Assembly: GCA_902586885.1 (NCBI GenBank)
Contig: CACIJG010000014.1
Location: 1 to 47,735, forward strand
Length of the DNA stretch: 47,735 nt
Reading direction: 5' to 3'
Source of the DNA: an uncultured Alphaproteobacteria bacterium
Lineage (GTDB): Bacteria; Pseudomonadota; Alphaproteobacteria; Rhodobacterales; Rhodobacteraceae
The notes under the pieces are model-generated. The model was not told where the DNA came from. It did not search any database and saw only the letters and a program-made list of their open reading frames with translations. Position numbers and translations under genes: made by a program. Below, piece after piece: positions 32,185 through 40,760 of the stretch. Position 1 is the first letter of the stretch; each line of letters starts with the position of its first letter.

Positions 32185-33234
32185 TTATAACACACTGATG
32201 ATTTTTTTTGAAATTTGCTTAAAAATACTCGTCCTTTCTGTATCATCAGAGGCAAAGGGCACTCCTTTGTCACTACATTCTCTAATTTCTTTGATTAACG
32301 GAATCTCCCCAAGCAATTCAACATTTTCTTCTCCAAGTCTTTGAGGAATGTTGCCTCCACTAAATATTTCATGCCTTTCACCGCAGCTTGAACACTCGAA
32401 ATAGGACATATTTTCAATAACTCCCAAAATTCTTGTATTAGTCTTTTTATATAAATTGATAGCCTTCTTGGCATCAATTAAAGCAATGTCCTGAGGCGTA
32501 GAAACAACGACAGCCCCAGCTAAATTAACTTTTTGTGCTAGCGTAATATGAATGTCTCCTGTGCCTGGGGGTAGGTCGATAATAGTAAAATCCTGGTGAC
32601 CCCACTCAACATCCATTAATAACTGCTGAATGGCTCTCATAAGCATTGGGCCTCTCCAAACTATGGCTTGATCATCTGGTATCATCATACCCATTGAAAT
32701 CAATGTTACGTTATCAACTTTTTCAGGCTGAATTTTTTTATCTTTTATTTTGGTCTCCGATTTCACTATACCAAACATTTTTTGTTGGCTCGGCCCATAA
32801 ATGTCCGCATCTAATAGACCAACTTTATAACCTAAATTAGACAAAGATACAGCTATGTTACTAGCGATAGTTGATTTGCCAACGCCACCCTTTCCTGAGG
32901 CAACGGCAATAATCTTTCCAAGATGCTGCAGCTGATAATTTTCCCGAACGGGTTTTTTTAACGAGGGCACTTCTTTTGAGCTTTCACTCAATTTTCTATG
33001 AGAGGTGAAAATTACTCGACAATCATCAAATCCAGTGAATTTACTCAGCTCTCTCTGCCAGATTTTTGTTGCAGCCTCAATATCTTCTTTCTCTTTTTCG
33101 TCTACGTTCAAGACAATTTGAATTAAATTGTTTTTAATATCAATATCTTCAATATTCGAGACTAAATTATAATTATTTTTAATCTTTAAATTTTCAAGAA
33201 ACAGAATGATTTCATCTTTTTTTATATCTGCCAT
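32185..33234 (-). CDS. mrp: Iron-sulfur cluster carrier Mrp/ApbC
   Basis: Mrp/ApbC proteins bind and deliver Fe-S clusters. I choose the ATG at 33234 (349 aa), which lies three bases after the amidohydrolase stop; an in-frame start at 33276 would overlap that gene. The N-terminus carries a MIP18-like domain, and the P-loop is SGKGGVGKSTIASN at about residue 113-126 of this form. YGPSQQKMFGI, VWRGPMLMRAIQQLLMDVEW, IDLPPGTGDIHITLAQ and the CxxC pair in YFECSSCGERHEIF follow. All are Mrp/NBP35 hallmarks. The CxxC is the cluster-bridging site. Confidence 0.93.
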   Translation of the reverse strand: MADIKKDEIILFLENLKIKNNYNLVSNIEDIDIKNNLIQIVLNVDEKEKEDIEAATKIWQRELSKFTGFDDCRVIFTSHRKLSESSKEVPSLKKPVRENYQLQHLGKIIAVASGKGGVGKSTIASNIAVSLSNLGYKVGLLDADIYGPSQQKMFGIVKSETKIKDKKIQPEKVDNVTLISMGMMIPDDQAIVWRGPMLMRAIQQLLMDVEWGHQDFTIIDLPPGTGDIHITLAQKVNLAGAVVVSTPQDIALIDAKKAINLYKKTNTRILGVIENMSYFECSSCGERHEIFSGGNIPQRLGEENVELLGEIPLIKEIRECSDKGVPFASDDTERTSIFKQISKKIISVL

Positions 33235-33236
33235 TT

Positions 33237-34412
33237 TCAAGTAGTTCTTAATCTTGATTTTGTTAATTGTGTCCAATATGCTACGCCAATAGAAATAATA
33301 TCATCATCAAAGTTATAATTTGGGTTATGCACGGGCGCAGTGTCACCGTTGCCTATCAAAATGTATGCTCCTGGTCTTTCATTTAACATAAATGAGAAAT
33401 CTTCAGCACCCATTACCGGGGGCACATCAATTGTTTCATTTCCAGTAACAGAATATCCAATTTCTTTGGCTATCATCGTCTCTTTTTCAGAGTTTGTCAT
33501 TACGGGATAGCCCCTCTTATAGTCAACAGTCGCTGAAGCTCCAAAGGCTCGAGCAGTATTTTCACAAATTAGACTGAGGTTTTTTTCAGCCAAATCGCGA
33601 ATATCATCTTCCATCGTTCTCACTGTTCCTTTAAGAGTAACAGTTCCTGGGATTACATTGTGAGCGTCAGTATCTGTCATAAAACTGCATACCGAAACTA
33701 CAATTGATTTGAGTGGATCCGCGTTTCTAGCAGCAATCGTCTGAATAGAGCTTACAATTTGTGAAGCAACCAAAGTGGTGTCTATAGCCGAATGCGGGTT
33801 TGCTGCATGACCTCCTTTACCTTCCACATTGATTGTAAAGAAATCTGCTGCCGCAAAAAATTTGCCCGACTTTATTGCAAAACTACCTTTTGATAGGCCA
33901 GGCCAATTATGCATCCCGTAAACCTCCTGAACGCCAAATTTGTCTAAGAACCCTGTTTCTACCATCTCTTTACCACCTCCACCGCCTTCTTCAGCCGGTT
34001 GAAAGATTAATACTATCTCACCGTCAAAATCTCTGTTTTTTGAAAGGTATTTTGCTGCTCCAAGTAGCATTGCTGTATGGCCATCGTGGCCACAAGCATG
34101 CATTACTCCTTCTACCTTCGAAGAATAGGGTAAATTTGTTTTTTCTGTAATAGGCAATGCGTCCATATCTGCCCTAAGCGCGATAACTTTGTTTCTAGTA
34201 TTTTTATTGCCTTTAATTTTGCCAATTACCCCTGTTCTTCCAACACCTTCTACTACTTCATCGACACCAAAGAACCTAAGCTTGTCGGCAACAAGTTTAG
34301 ATGTTTTAATTGTATCAAACATCAATTCAGGTAATTGATGAATTTTTCTTCGAATACTTACTATCTCTTCTTGTGCTTCAAGTATCTGTTTATCAATTAG
34401 CATTTTTTTCAC
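33237..34412 (-). CDS. M20-family metallo-amidohydrolase (hippurate hydrolase type)
   Basis: The 391-aa protein belongs to the M20D aminoacylase/hippurate hydrolase group, which cleaves N-acyl amino acids or related amides in the cytoplasm. Landmarks: RKIHQLPELMFDT, VIALRADMDALPITE, VMHACGHDGHTAMLLGAAKY (metal ligands Cys107, His109), FQPAEEGGGGGKEM with Glu141-Glu142 (catalytic Glu and ligand), GKGGHAANPHSAIDTTLVAS and GAEDFSFM near the end. All metal-site residues appear present. The substrate cannot be told from sequence. It is immediately upstream of mrp; the pairing has no obvious functional link. Confidence 0.9.
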   Translation of the reverse strand: MKKMLIDKQILEAQEEIVSIRRKIHQLPELMFDTIKTSKLVADKLRFFGVDEVVEGVGRTGVIGKIKGNKNTRNKVIALRADMDALPITEKTNLPYSSKVEGVMHACGHDGHTAMLLGAAKYLSKNRDFDGEIVLIFQPAEEGGGGGKEMVETGFLDKFGVQEVYGMHNWPGLSKGSFAIKSGKFFAAADFFTINVEGKGGHAANPHSAIDTTLVASQIVSSIQTIAARNADPLKSIVVSVCSFMTDTDAHNVIPGTVTLKGTVRTMEDDIRDLAEKNLSLICENTARAFGASATVDYKRGYPVMTNSEKETMIAKEIGYSVTGNETIDVPPVMGAEDFSFMLNERPGAYILIGNGDTAPVHNPNYNFDDDIISIGVAYWTQLTKSRLRTT

Positions 34413-34445
34413 TTTATTTTCTCCCCAAGGAATGAATTAATGTGC

Positions 34446-35213
34446 TTAATTTTCTATTTTTAACAAATTACTAAATTTTTCATCATACCTCAATATATCG
34501 AGGTAAGGGCGTTCACCAAAAACATTAGGCACTATAGTTTTCGCTAAAGTATGTATTTTGCTTTTAATGATAAGCAACTGTTTTTTTGTATAATCAGTGT
34601 TATCAAACATAGAGGATAACGACCAAAGAGGTTCTATGCCGAATTTTTTGCATTCAAAGTTATCCTTTAATCCACTGAAATGCTCAGTAACCACCTGTTC
34701 TTGATTAAAAGAATTTTCTGCATTATTTTTTGCCGAAGTTGATCCGATATAAAGACCATATCCTTGATTGGTTTTTTTGAAGTCAATTAAGATGATATAA
34801 ATTGAATTACTTTTCTTTTTAGCCTTATATGATTTTGTGGAAGCAATGTTTAGCTCTTTTCTAAGAATCGAGTTCAAACTATCTAGCCAGATGATTGGAA
34901 TAATATTTTTTGATTGAAAAATCGATTTTACAGATTCTATGTCTAATGTACGGTGCCTTTTTATTAGTTCAATTAGGGCCAGAGATGATAATTCTATTGA
35001 GGGCCATGGTCGTTTTAAACCGTTAGTTGCCAATCTAATGAGTTCTTCACTTTTCCAGCCATAAAGAGGGCGTGGCGCAGAATAATGGACATCCATTGAC
35101 TTTTTTCTAAGAGTTCGGTGTAAAGGACTTAATGCATAATTCTTTACTTGTTCCTCTATACCTAAAAACCAGTCATTGGAGCCCTTTAAATTTTTTGTGA
35201 GGTTATAAATCAA
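34446..35213 (-). CDS. Hypothetical protein with a GIY-YIG-like segment
   Basis: Not firmly recognised. The open frame reaches 35300, but its first part reads through the tRNA-Cys gene, so the real start is downstream. A TTG at 35213 after AGAGAAAG is my best guess (about 255 aa); the Met at MDVHYSAPRP is another. A C-terminal segment IYIILIDFKKTNQGYGLYIG STSAKNN, followed by EHFSGLKDN and a conserved-looking Glu/Asn tail, resembles the GIY-YIG nuclease beginning (strand, GLYIGST turn, H-x-x-G). The catalytic Arg and Glu are not clear. The N-terminal part is helical, with RPLYGWKSEELIRLA. Function unknown. Confidence 0.5.
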   Translation of the reverse strand: MIYNLTKNLKGSNDWFLGIEEQVKNYALSPLHRTLRKKSMDVHYSAPRPLYGWKSEELIRLATNGLKRPWPSIELSSLALIELIKRHRTLDIESVKSIFQSKNIIPIIWLDSLNSILRKELNIASTKSYKAKKKSNSIYIILIDFKKTNQGYGLYIGSTSAKNNAENSFNQEQVVTEHFSGLKDNFECKKFGIEPLWSLSSMFDNTDYTKKQLLIIKSKIHTLAKTIVPNVFGERPYLDILRYDEKFSNLLKIEN

Positions 35214-35240
35214 TAAATCTTTCTCTTTAACTACTTTTTT

Positions 35241-35314
35241 TGGAGGCGACGACCGGAATCGAACCGGTGTCCACGGATTTGCAGTCCGCTGCGTAACCAC
35301 TCCGCCACGTCGCC
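35241..35314 (-). tRNA. tRNA-Cys (anticodon GCA)
   Basis: The minus strand reads GGCGACG (acceptor, 35314 inward), a D arm with GTGGCGGAGTGGTTACGC, an anticodon arm CGGACTGCAAATCCG with anticodon GCA, and a T arm CCGGTTCGATTCCGG. It closes with CGTCGCC, T and an encoded CCA at 35241. The acceptor stem pairs perfectly. No long variable arm is present, so it is not a Ser or Leu tRNA. The gene sits just upstream of the GIY-YIG-like gene on the same strand. Confidence 0.96.
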
Positions 35315-35417
35315 ATTAATAGTAGAAAGTTACAAATATAAAATTATTTAATTTATTGCAAGTAGATATAAACTTTAGTAGTAAACTAATGTCTTACTAA
35401 TTTGTTGCATTGGTATT

Positions 35418-36068
35418 ATGTTTGATTATAAAAAAGCCCGAAAAAATATGGTTGATAACCAAATTCGACCTTCAAATGTAACCAATAGAGATCTTTTGAG
35501 ATCACTCTCCTGGGTTCAAAGAGAGAATTTTTTGTCCTTAGAAGATTCTACATTATCATACAGCGAAACTGATTTACGTTTGGAAGATGGCAGAGATATT
35601 ACAAATCCCCGGCTGATAGCAAAAATGATAGACAGTTTAAAGATTAAAAAAGAGGACATCGTTTTAAGTATTGCTCCAGGTCTTGGGTATAGTTGCGCAC
35701 TAATGGCAACCCTTTGTAATTTGGTTGTGGCTGTAGAAAGAGAAGGGTTCGCTGAAGAAGCTCAAAATCGATTGGTAGAAGGAGGCTTTGATAATGTCAT
35801 TGTTATCCCTGGTGAGTTTGCGCAGGGATCTGTTGAGCATGGTCCTTATGATGCCCTTATAATTGAAGGAGGATTAGAAATCTTACCTGAAAATTTGAGC
35901 AATCAAGTTAAGTTGGGCGGCAGAATAGTAGCAATTTTTGTCGAGGGAAAGTTTGGTCAATGTAATTTTGGTATAAAAACAAAGGCTGGCATTGATTGGA
36001 GAGTGCTTTTTGAAGTAAGTTGTCCTATCTTGCCTGAATTCAAGAATAATCAAGAGTTTGTTTTTTAG
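35418..36068 (+). CDS. Protein-L-isoaspartate O-methyltransferase-like protein
   Basis: The 216-aa product has the family start MFDYKKARKNMVDNQIRPSN, VTNRDLL, and a SAM-binding motif region LSIAPGLGYSCALMATL (residues about 75-91; the usual form is tGtGyqtAvLA). VVAVEREGFAEEAQNRL then DALIIEGGLEILPENLSNQV KLGG follows. It belongs to the subgroup found directly before tolC in Alphaproteobacteria. The usual catalytic details of true Pcm repair enzymes are only partly visible, so activity on isoaspartate is not sure. tolC starts 2 bases after it. Confidence 0.8.
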   Translation: MFDYKKARKNMVDNQIRPSNVTNRDLLRSLSWVQRENFLSLEDSTLSYSETDLRLEDGRDITNPRLIAKMIDSLKIKKEDIVLSIAPGLGYSCALMATLCNLVVAVEREGFAEEAQNRLVEGGFDNVIVIPGEFAQGSVEHGPYDALIIEGGLEILPENLSNQVKLGGRIVAIFVEGKFGQCNFGIKTKAGIDWRVLFEVSCPILPEFKNNQEFVF

Positions 36069-36070
36069 CT

Positions 36071-37342
36071 ATGCAACAATTTCCAATTATAATTCGTCCT
36101 ATGCATCTCTTCGCGTCCTTAATCTTTTTGTTTGTATTTGTGTTTGAGCTGAAGGCTCAAAGCCTCAATAGATCAGTAAATTTGGCTTTAAAAAATAATC
36201 AAACAATCAAAAATCAAGAAATACTCCTGGACAATAGCTTACAGAGGTTGAATATACAAACTGGTAAAAAATTACCATCCTTATCATTGAAAGGTTCGGG
36301 TTCAAGATCAACAAATCTACAAACAAATTCAAATAGTGATTCCTACAGTATCTCTCTGGAGTCCAATTATACTTTGTTTGACTTCGGTAAATTAGAATCG
36401 GATAGAAGAGCCGAAGAGTTAGCAAATAATGTGGCCTCGTTAAAGTTTTCTAATTTTAAAAACGATCTTATTTTAAGAATCATTCAGGTTCATCTAGAGC
36501 TCTATAAAGCAAGTAAGCTGGTAGATCTATACTCAACCAGTCTTGATGTGAGGAAGCAACAGTTTCGAGCCGTGGAAAGTCGGTTTGAGTTAGGAGAAGC
36601 TACAAAATCGGATTTGCTAAGAGCAAAAGCATCAATATCTGGAGCAGAAGCTCAACTTCAGCTTGGAGAAGGTAACCTTGAAAAATTAAGAGAAAATTAC
36701 TTGTTTACAGTAGGTGAGAGATCAAAGGAAGTCAAGCTACCAGAGAAAAATATCAATATCCCTAAGACATCAAATGAACTCATCGAGATTGCATTTAAGA
36801 ACGACCTGCAGATGCGCTATCTGAAATTAGAGGAAGAGGCGGCTAGAGAAAAATTAAAATCATCAGAAAAATCAAATTTGCCAAACTTAAGTATCTCTGG
36901 ATCTTTATCTTATGGCGACAGCGCTACCACTGGGACTAATCGTTCCTCTGGAACAATAGCGTTAACTTCTTCATTAACACTTTTTAGTGGGGGTCAAAAA
37001 AAAGCACAAGTTAAAATAGCGGCAAACAATTTGTTGTCGAGGTCAGTAGAGATTTCAATTAGAAGGAATGAGTTAATTCAGAATGTTAAAACAAAATGGA
37101 TAGAACTTAGAGTCGCAAATTCATCTGTTAGTGCTAAAAAATCTGAGGTTGAAGCACTAGAAGGTTTGTATGATAGTGTTTTTGAGGAATGGAAACTTGG
37201 TAGTAAAACTTCGCTTGACTCTGATCAGGCATACCAGAATTTGTTAAATGCTGAGGTGGAGCTGTTAAACGCATCAGTGAATGTTATTTTGGCAAAGTAT
37301 AGGTTATTAAAGGAGATAGGTACTCTTGAAAGAAATCTATGA
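36071..37342 (+). CDS. tolC: TolC-family outer-membrane efflux/secretion channel
   Basis: TolC trimers form the outer-membrane duct of type I secretion and multidrug efflux systems. The 423-aa product has a signal peptide (MHLFASLIFLFVFVFELKAQ; the second Met at 36101 is a possible start). The TolC duplication follows: two halves of helices and beta strands, with LNLALKNNQTIKNQEIL-like openings, YTLFDFGKLESDRRAEELAN and a second set ALTSSLTLFSGGQKKAQVKI. The typical GEATKSDLLRAKASISGAEA and SKTSLDSDQAYQNLLNAEVE segments are also there. Operon-like with the preceding methyltransferase gene; the partner pump cannot be assigned, though an ABC exporter lies at 43908. Confidence 0.85.
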   Translation: MQQFPIIIRPMHLFASLIFLFVFVFELKAQSLNRSVNLALKNNQTIKNQEILLDNSLQRLNIQTGKKLPSLSLKGSGSRSTNLQTNSNSDSYSISLESNYTLFDFGKLESDRRAEELANNVASLKFSNFKNDLILRIIQVHLELYKASKLVDLYSTSLDVRKQQFRAVESRFELGEATKSDLLRAKASISGAEAQLQLGEGNLEKLRENYLFTVGERSKEVKLPEKNINIPKTSNELIEIAFKNDLQMRYLKLEEEAAREKLKSSEKSNLPNLSISGSLSYGDSATTGTNRSSGTIALTSSLTLFSGGQKKAQVKIAANNLLSRSVEISIRRNELIQNVKTKWIELRVANSSVSAKKSEVEALEGLYDSVFEEWKLGSKTSLDSDQAYQNLLNAEVELLNASVNVILAKYRLLKEIGTLERNL

Positions 37343-37388
37343 TAAAAAAGGCTAAAATTATGATATCATTTAACGTAGGAGAAAGCCT

Positions 37389-37850
37389 ATGAAAAGAAAC
37401 ACAAAGGAATTAAATGATAATTTGAAGCAAAATCATGAAGCTCTTGAAGAAATATTAGGAGACATTAAGGATGTTGTGTCAGAAGAAACGGAAACGCGCT
37501 TTAAAGTTCAAATGGAACATAAGGTTATTAAGCTCAAAAAAAGTGACCTAGTAGATTTTAAATCTGGAAATAAAAATGAATCAGTTGGTTCCAATCTAGA
37601 TAAGATTGAATTGGAATCGCTAATTAGAAAAATAGTTCGCGAGGAACTAATAAAGAAAAATGAAAACATTCCAGAAAAAAGGAAAAAGAATAATGAGTTA
37701 GACTCCTCGAAGAAAGAAGTATCGCATAAATTTGGTAAAATGACTAAAGTCCAACTTGAAGAGATTGGCAGAAAAAGTGGAATTGAGTTGGATAGGAGAA
37801 AAACGAAGGTAGCATTAATAAAGGAGCTTGAAGCAAACGGTATAAAGTAA
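37389..37850 (+). CDS. PopZ/DUF2497-like polar organiser with a SAP/HeH-like tail
   Basis: The 153-aa product sits between tolC and valS, where Alphaproteobacteria keep popZ (DUF2497). Its N-terminus reads HEALEEILGDIKDVVSEET (residues 16-34), close to the PopZ motif MEEILASIRRIISED. A second helix, DKIELESLIRKIVREELIKK, at residues 71-90 may match the C-terminal oligomerisation helices in reduced form. A 36-residue unit follows, KMTKVQLEEIGRKSGIEL then DRRKTKVALIKELE, that looks like a SAP/HeH/Rho-N nucleic-acid-binding fold and is not part of standard PopZ. The central part is Lys/Glu-rich instead of Pro-rich. AGGAGAAAG precedes the ATG. The PopZ call rests on synteny plus one motif. Confidence 0.6.
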   Translation: MKRNTKELNDNLKQNHEALEEILGDIKDVVSEETETRFKVQMEHKVIKLKKSDLVDFKSGNKNESVGSNLDKIELESLIRKIVREELIKKNENIPEKRKKNNELDSSKKEVSHKFGKMTKVQLEEIGRKSGIELDRRKTKVALIKELEANGIK

Positions 37851-38024
37851 TTGCCCTTAGTCAATGAGACTATTTAATTACAAAATATCTGGAGTCAACA
37901 TTAGTAATGGGAGCTTGATTAGCAAATTGCTTGACTTTGGCGTCTTGCGCACTCATGGACAAGATAAAGCTTTTTCTATTTATATAATAATTTATTTTTT
38001 CAAAAATCTGGGAACCTTTTCATT
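37851..38024. other. Gap before valS
   Basis: This 174-base stretch between the PopZ-like gene and valS holds no open frame. A ribosome site for valS is weak (GGGAACC, about 15 bases upstream). It is long enough for a separate valS promoter, but no convincing -35/-10 pair was seen. No T-box or other leader RNA could be recognised. Confidence 0.5.
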
Positions 38025-40760
38025 ATGAGTTTAGATAGCAAGTTCAATGCTAAAGAAGCTGAACAACGAATATTTAGCTTGTGGCTAGAGACAGGAGTAT
38101 TTCGTTCTGGTCGGACCAAGAACAAAAAGGCCCCACCTTTTTCAATAATGATACCTCCTCCAAATGTCACTGGTAGTCTACATATTGGACATGCCTTTAA
38201 TAATACTTTGCAAGATATTTTAGCAAGACTCCATAGGATGAAAGGATATGATGTTCTTTGGCAACCTGGACAAGATCATGCAGGAATTGCTACACAAATG
38301 GTTGTTGAGAGAGAGTTAGAGAAGGAAGGGACAAAGAGAGAAAGTTTAGGAAGAAAAAAGTTTTTAGAAAAAGTTTGGGAATGGAAGGAAAAGTCAGGAG
38401 ATACGATTATCAATCAGTTGAAAAGGTTAGGAGCTTCTTGTGATTGGGATAGAAATAGATTCACAATGGATCCTGATTTCCAGAGAGCGGTAATAAAGGT
38501 ATTTGTAGATTTTTATCATAAGGGTTTAATTTATAAAGGGACAAAATTAGTCAATTGGGATCCAAAGTTTAAAACAGCAATATCAGATCTTGAGGTAGAG
38601 CAGATAGAAGTGAAAGGTTCGTTATGGGAGTTGAAATATTTTTTAGAAGAAGGTTCTTTTAAGTTTGGCCTTGAATTTGATGAGGACGGAAAAGTTGTCA
38701 AGTATGAGGATAGAAACTACTGTATTATAGCTACTACAAGACCAGAAACTCTTTTGGGTGACACCGCGGTGATAGTAAATTCACAAGATCTCAGATATAG
38801 GGATCTCGTTGGAAGAAAATTGGTTTTGCCAATAGTGGGAAGAGTTATCCCTGTAATTCAAGATGATTACGCTGACCCAAAAAAAGGTACAGGTGCTGTC
38901 AAAATAACTCCGGCTCACGACTTCAACGATTGGGAAGTGGGGAAGAGAAATAATTTAAGGGAAATAAATATTTTTGATGAGAAAGCTCACGTTAAAATAA
39001 AGGAAAACGAAGAGTTTCTCAAAGACATAAATCCCATAAAGGAATTGTGGGACTTACATGGTCTTGAAAGGTTCGAAGCTAGAAAAAAAATTCTGGAAGT
39101 TGTAAAGAAATATGATTGGTTTGTAAAAGAGCATTCAGACACACATTACGTACCTCATGGAGATCGCTCAAAAGTTGTAGTTGAGCCATTTTTAACAAGT
39201 CAGTGGTTTGTAGATACAGAAAAGTTGGTTGAGCGTGCTATTAAAGTTGTGAAAAGCAATGAAATTGAAATTATTCCTGCACGAGACAAGAAAGTATATT
39301 TTAATTGGTTAGAAAATATTGAACCTTGGTGTATCTCAAGACAATTATGGTGGGGCCATCAAATACCAGTTTGGTATGATGAAAATGGGATGGAATATTG
39401 TGCTGAAACTGAAGAGGAAGCACAGAAATTAGCTGGGAAGAAAGTTATTTTTCGTGACCCAGATGTCCTGGATACATGGTTTTCTTCCGGTATTTGGCCT
39501 ATTGGTACATTGGGGTGGCCTGAAAAGACAAAGGAGCTAGAAAAATATTACCCTACCAATGTTTTAGTAACGGGCTTTGATATCATATTCTTCTGGGTCG
39601 CACGAATGATAATGATGCAATTAGCTACTGTAGAAAAAGTTCCTTTTGAAAAGGTATATGTACATGCATTGGTCAGAGACGAGAAGGGAAAAAAGATGTC
39701 AAAATCCTTGGGCAATGTTTTGGATCCTCTAATTTTAATAGATAAATATGGGGCAGATGCATTAAGGTTTACATTGGCTGCAATGGCCGTAACAGGTAGA
39801 GACCTCAAACTCTCAGAATCAAGGATAGAGGGCTACAGAAATTTTGTAACAAAGATATGGAATGCCGCTAGATTCATAGAGTTAAATAATTGTACTTTGA
39901 ATGAACATTTTGATCCAATGTTAGCCAAGCAACCAGCGAATACATGGATAATTAGTGAGACAAAGAGAACTTTGGAACTTGTGAACGAGAATTTTCAAAA
40001 GTTCAGATTTAATGATATTGCAAATACACTATACAATCATACTTGGAAAGTTTTTTGTGATTGGTATGTTGAGTTTTCAAAGGCTCTTCTTGATAGTAAT
40101 GATCCCAAGATTGTAAAAGAGACTAAGGACACTATTGCATGGGCGTTTGATCAGTGTCTTATTATGTTGCATCCAATAATGCCATTTGTTACTGAGGAAC
40201 TGTGGAGTGGTTTCAGTAAGTCAAGAGGGCTGCTTACGGAAACTAAGTGGCCAGAACTCCAGGAAATCGTTACAAGCTCTGAAAAAACCAAAGAAATTGA
40301 TTGGGTTATTACTTTTATAGAAAGGATCCGTTCCACCAAATCAGACTTCAACTTGCTTGGAGGCGAGAAAACAAATTTACTTGTTTTTGAAAAAAATCAG
40401 AAACTTTTTGGTAGGTTGACAAAGCATTCTGAATTAGTTTGTAAGCTTGCAAGATTATCGGAAATTAAGATCATAGATGATAGACCGACAAACGCTATTA
40501 TAGTTTCGGGAGGAGATCTGGATTGTTTTATTCCAATTTCAATAGATTTTGATGTTGATTTTGAAAAAGAAAGAATAAATAAATCTCTTAGAAAATTAGA
40601 AGTGGAAAATGAAAAACTATCAGTAAAGTTGAAGAATAAGGAATTTATGCAAAGGGCTCCGAAAGAGGTTATTGAAAAATTTGAACAAAGCCAAAAGGAT
40701 CTTGTAATGCAATTGGATAAACAAAACAGAATATTAGAAAGTCTTGAAAAGTTAAAGTAA
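38025..40760 (+). CDS. valS: Valyl-tRNA synthetase ValS
   Basis: ValS charges tRNA-Val. The 911-aa product has PPPNVTGSLHIGHAF with the class I HIGH at residues 53-56, the ValS-specific GASCDWDRNRFTMD, the CP1 editing-domain stretch ATTRPETLLGDTAVIVN and TGAVKITPAHDFNDWEVG, DPDVLDTWFSSGIWP, and KMSKS at residues 557-561 (in EKGKKMSKSLGN). The C-terminal coiled coil is present (from about residue 845, VEKERINKSLRKLEVENEKL-like). Length is typical. Its stop overlaps the next start in a TAATG, so the aminotransferase gene is coupled to it. Confidence 0.98.
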   Translation: MSLDSKFNAKEAEQRIFSLWLETGVFRSGRTKNKKAPPFSIMIPPPNVTGSLHIGHAFNNTLQDILARLHRMKGYDVLWQPGQDHAGIATQMVVERELEKEGTKRESLGRKKFLEKVWEWKEKSGDTIINQLKRLGASCDWDRNRFTMDPDFQRAVIKVFVDFYHKGLIYKGTKLVNWDPKFKTAISDLEVEQIEVKGSLWELKYFLEEGSFKFGLEFDEDGKVVKYEDRNYCIIATTRPETLLGDTAVIVNSQDLRYRDLVGRKLVLPIVGRVIPVIQDDYADPKKGTGAVKITPAHDFNDWEVGKRNNLREINIFDEKAHVKIKENEEFLKDINPIKELWDLHGLERFEARKKILEVVKKYDWFVKEHSDTHYVPHGDRSKVVVEPFLTSQWFVDTEKLVERAIKVVKSNEIEIIPARDKKVYFNWLENIEPWCISRQLWWGHQIPVWYDENGMEYCAETEEEAQKLAGKKVIFRDPDVLDTWFSSGIWPIGTLGWPEKTKELEKYYPTNVLVTGFDIIFFWVARMIMMQLATVEKVPFEKVYVHALVRDEKGKKMSKSLGNVLDPLILIDKYGADALRFTLAAMAVTGRDLKLSESRIEGYRNFVTKIWNAARFIELNNCTLNEHFDPMLAKQPANTWIISETKRTLELVNENFQKFRFNDIANTLYNHTWKVFCDWYVEFSKALLDSNDPKIVKETKDTIAWAFDQCLIMLHPIMPFVTEELWSGFSKSRGLLTETKWPELQEIVTSSEKTKEIDWVITFIERIRSTKSDFNLLGGEKTNLLVFEKNQKLFGRLTKHSELVCKLARLSEIKIIDDRPTNAIIVSGGDLDCFIPISIDFDVDFEKERINKSLRKLEVENEKLSVKLKNKEFMQRAPKEVIEKFEQSQKDLVMQLDKQNRILESLEKLK

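Noticed and set aside
35214-35300. N-terminal part of the GIY-YIG-like frame
   Set aside because: It encodes the typical false peptide made by translating a tRNA gene (tRNA-Cys), so the gene start was moved downstream.
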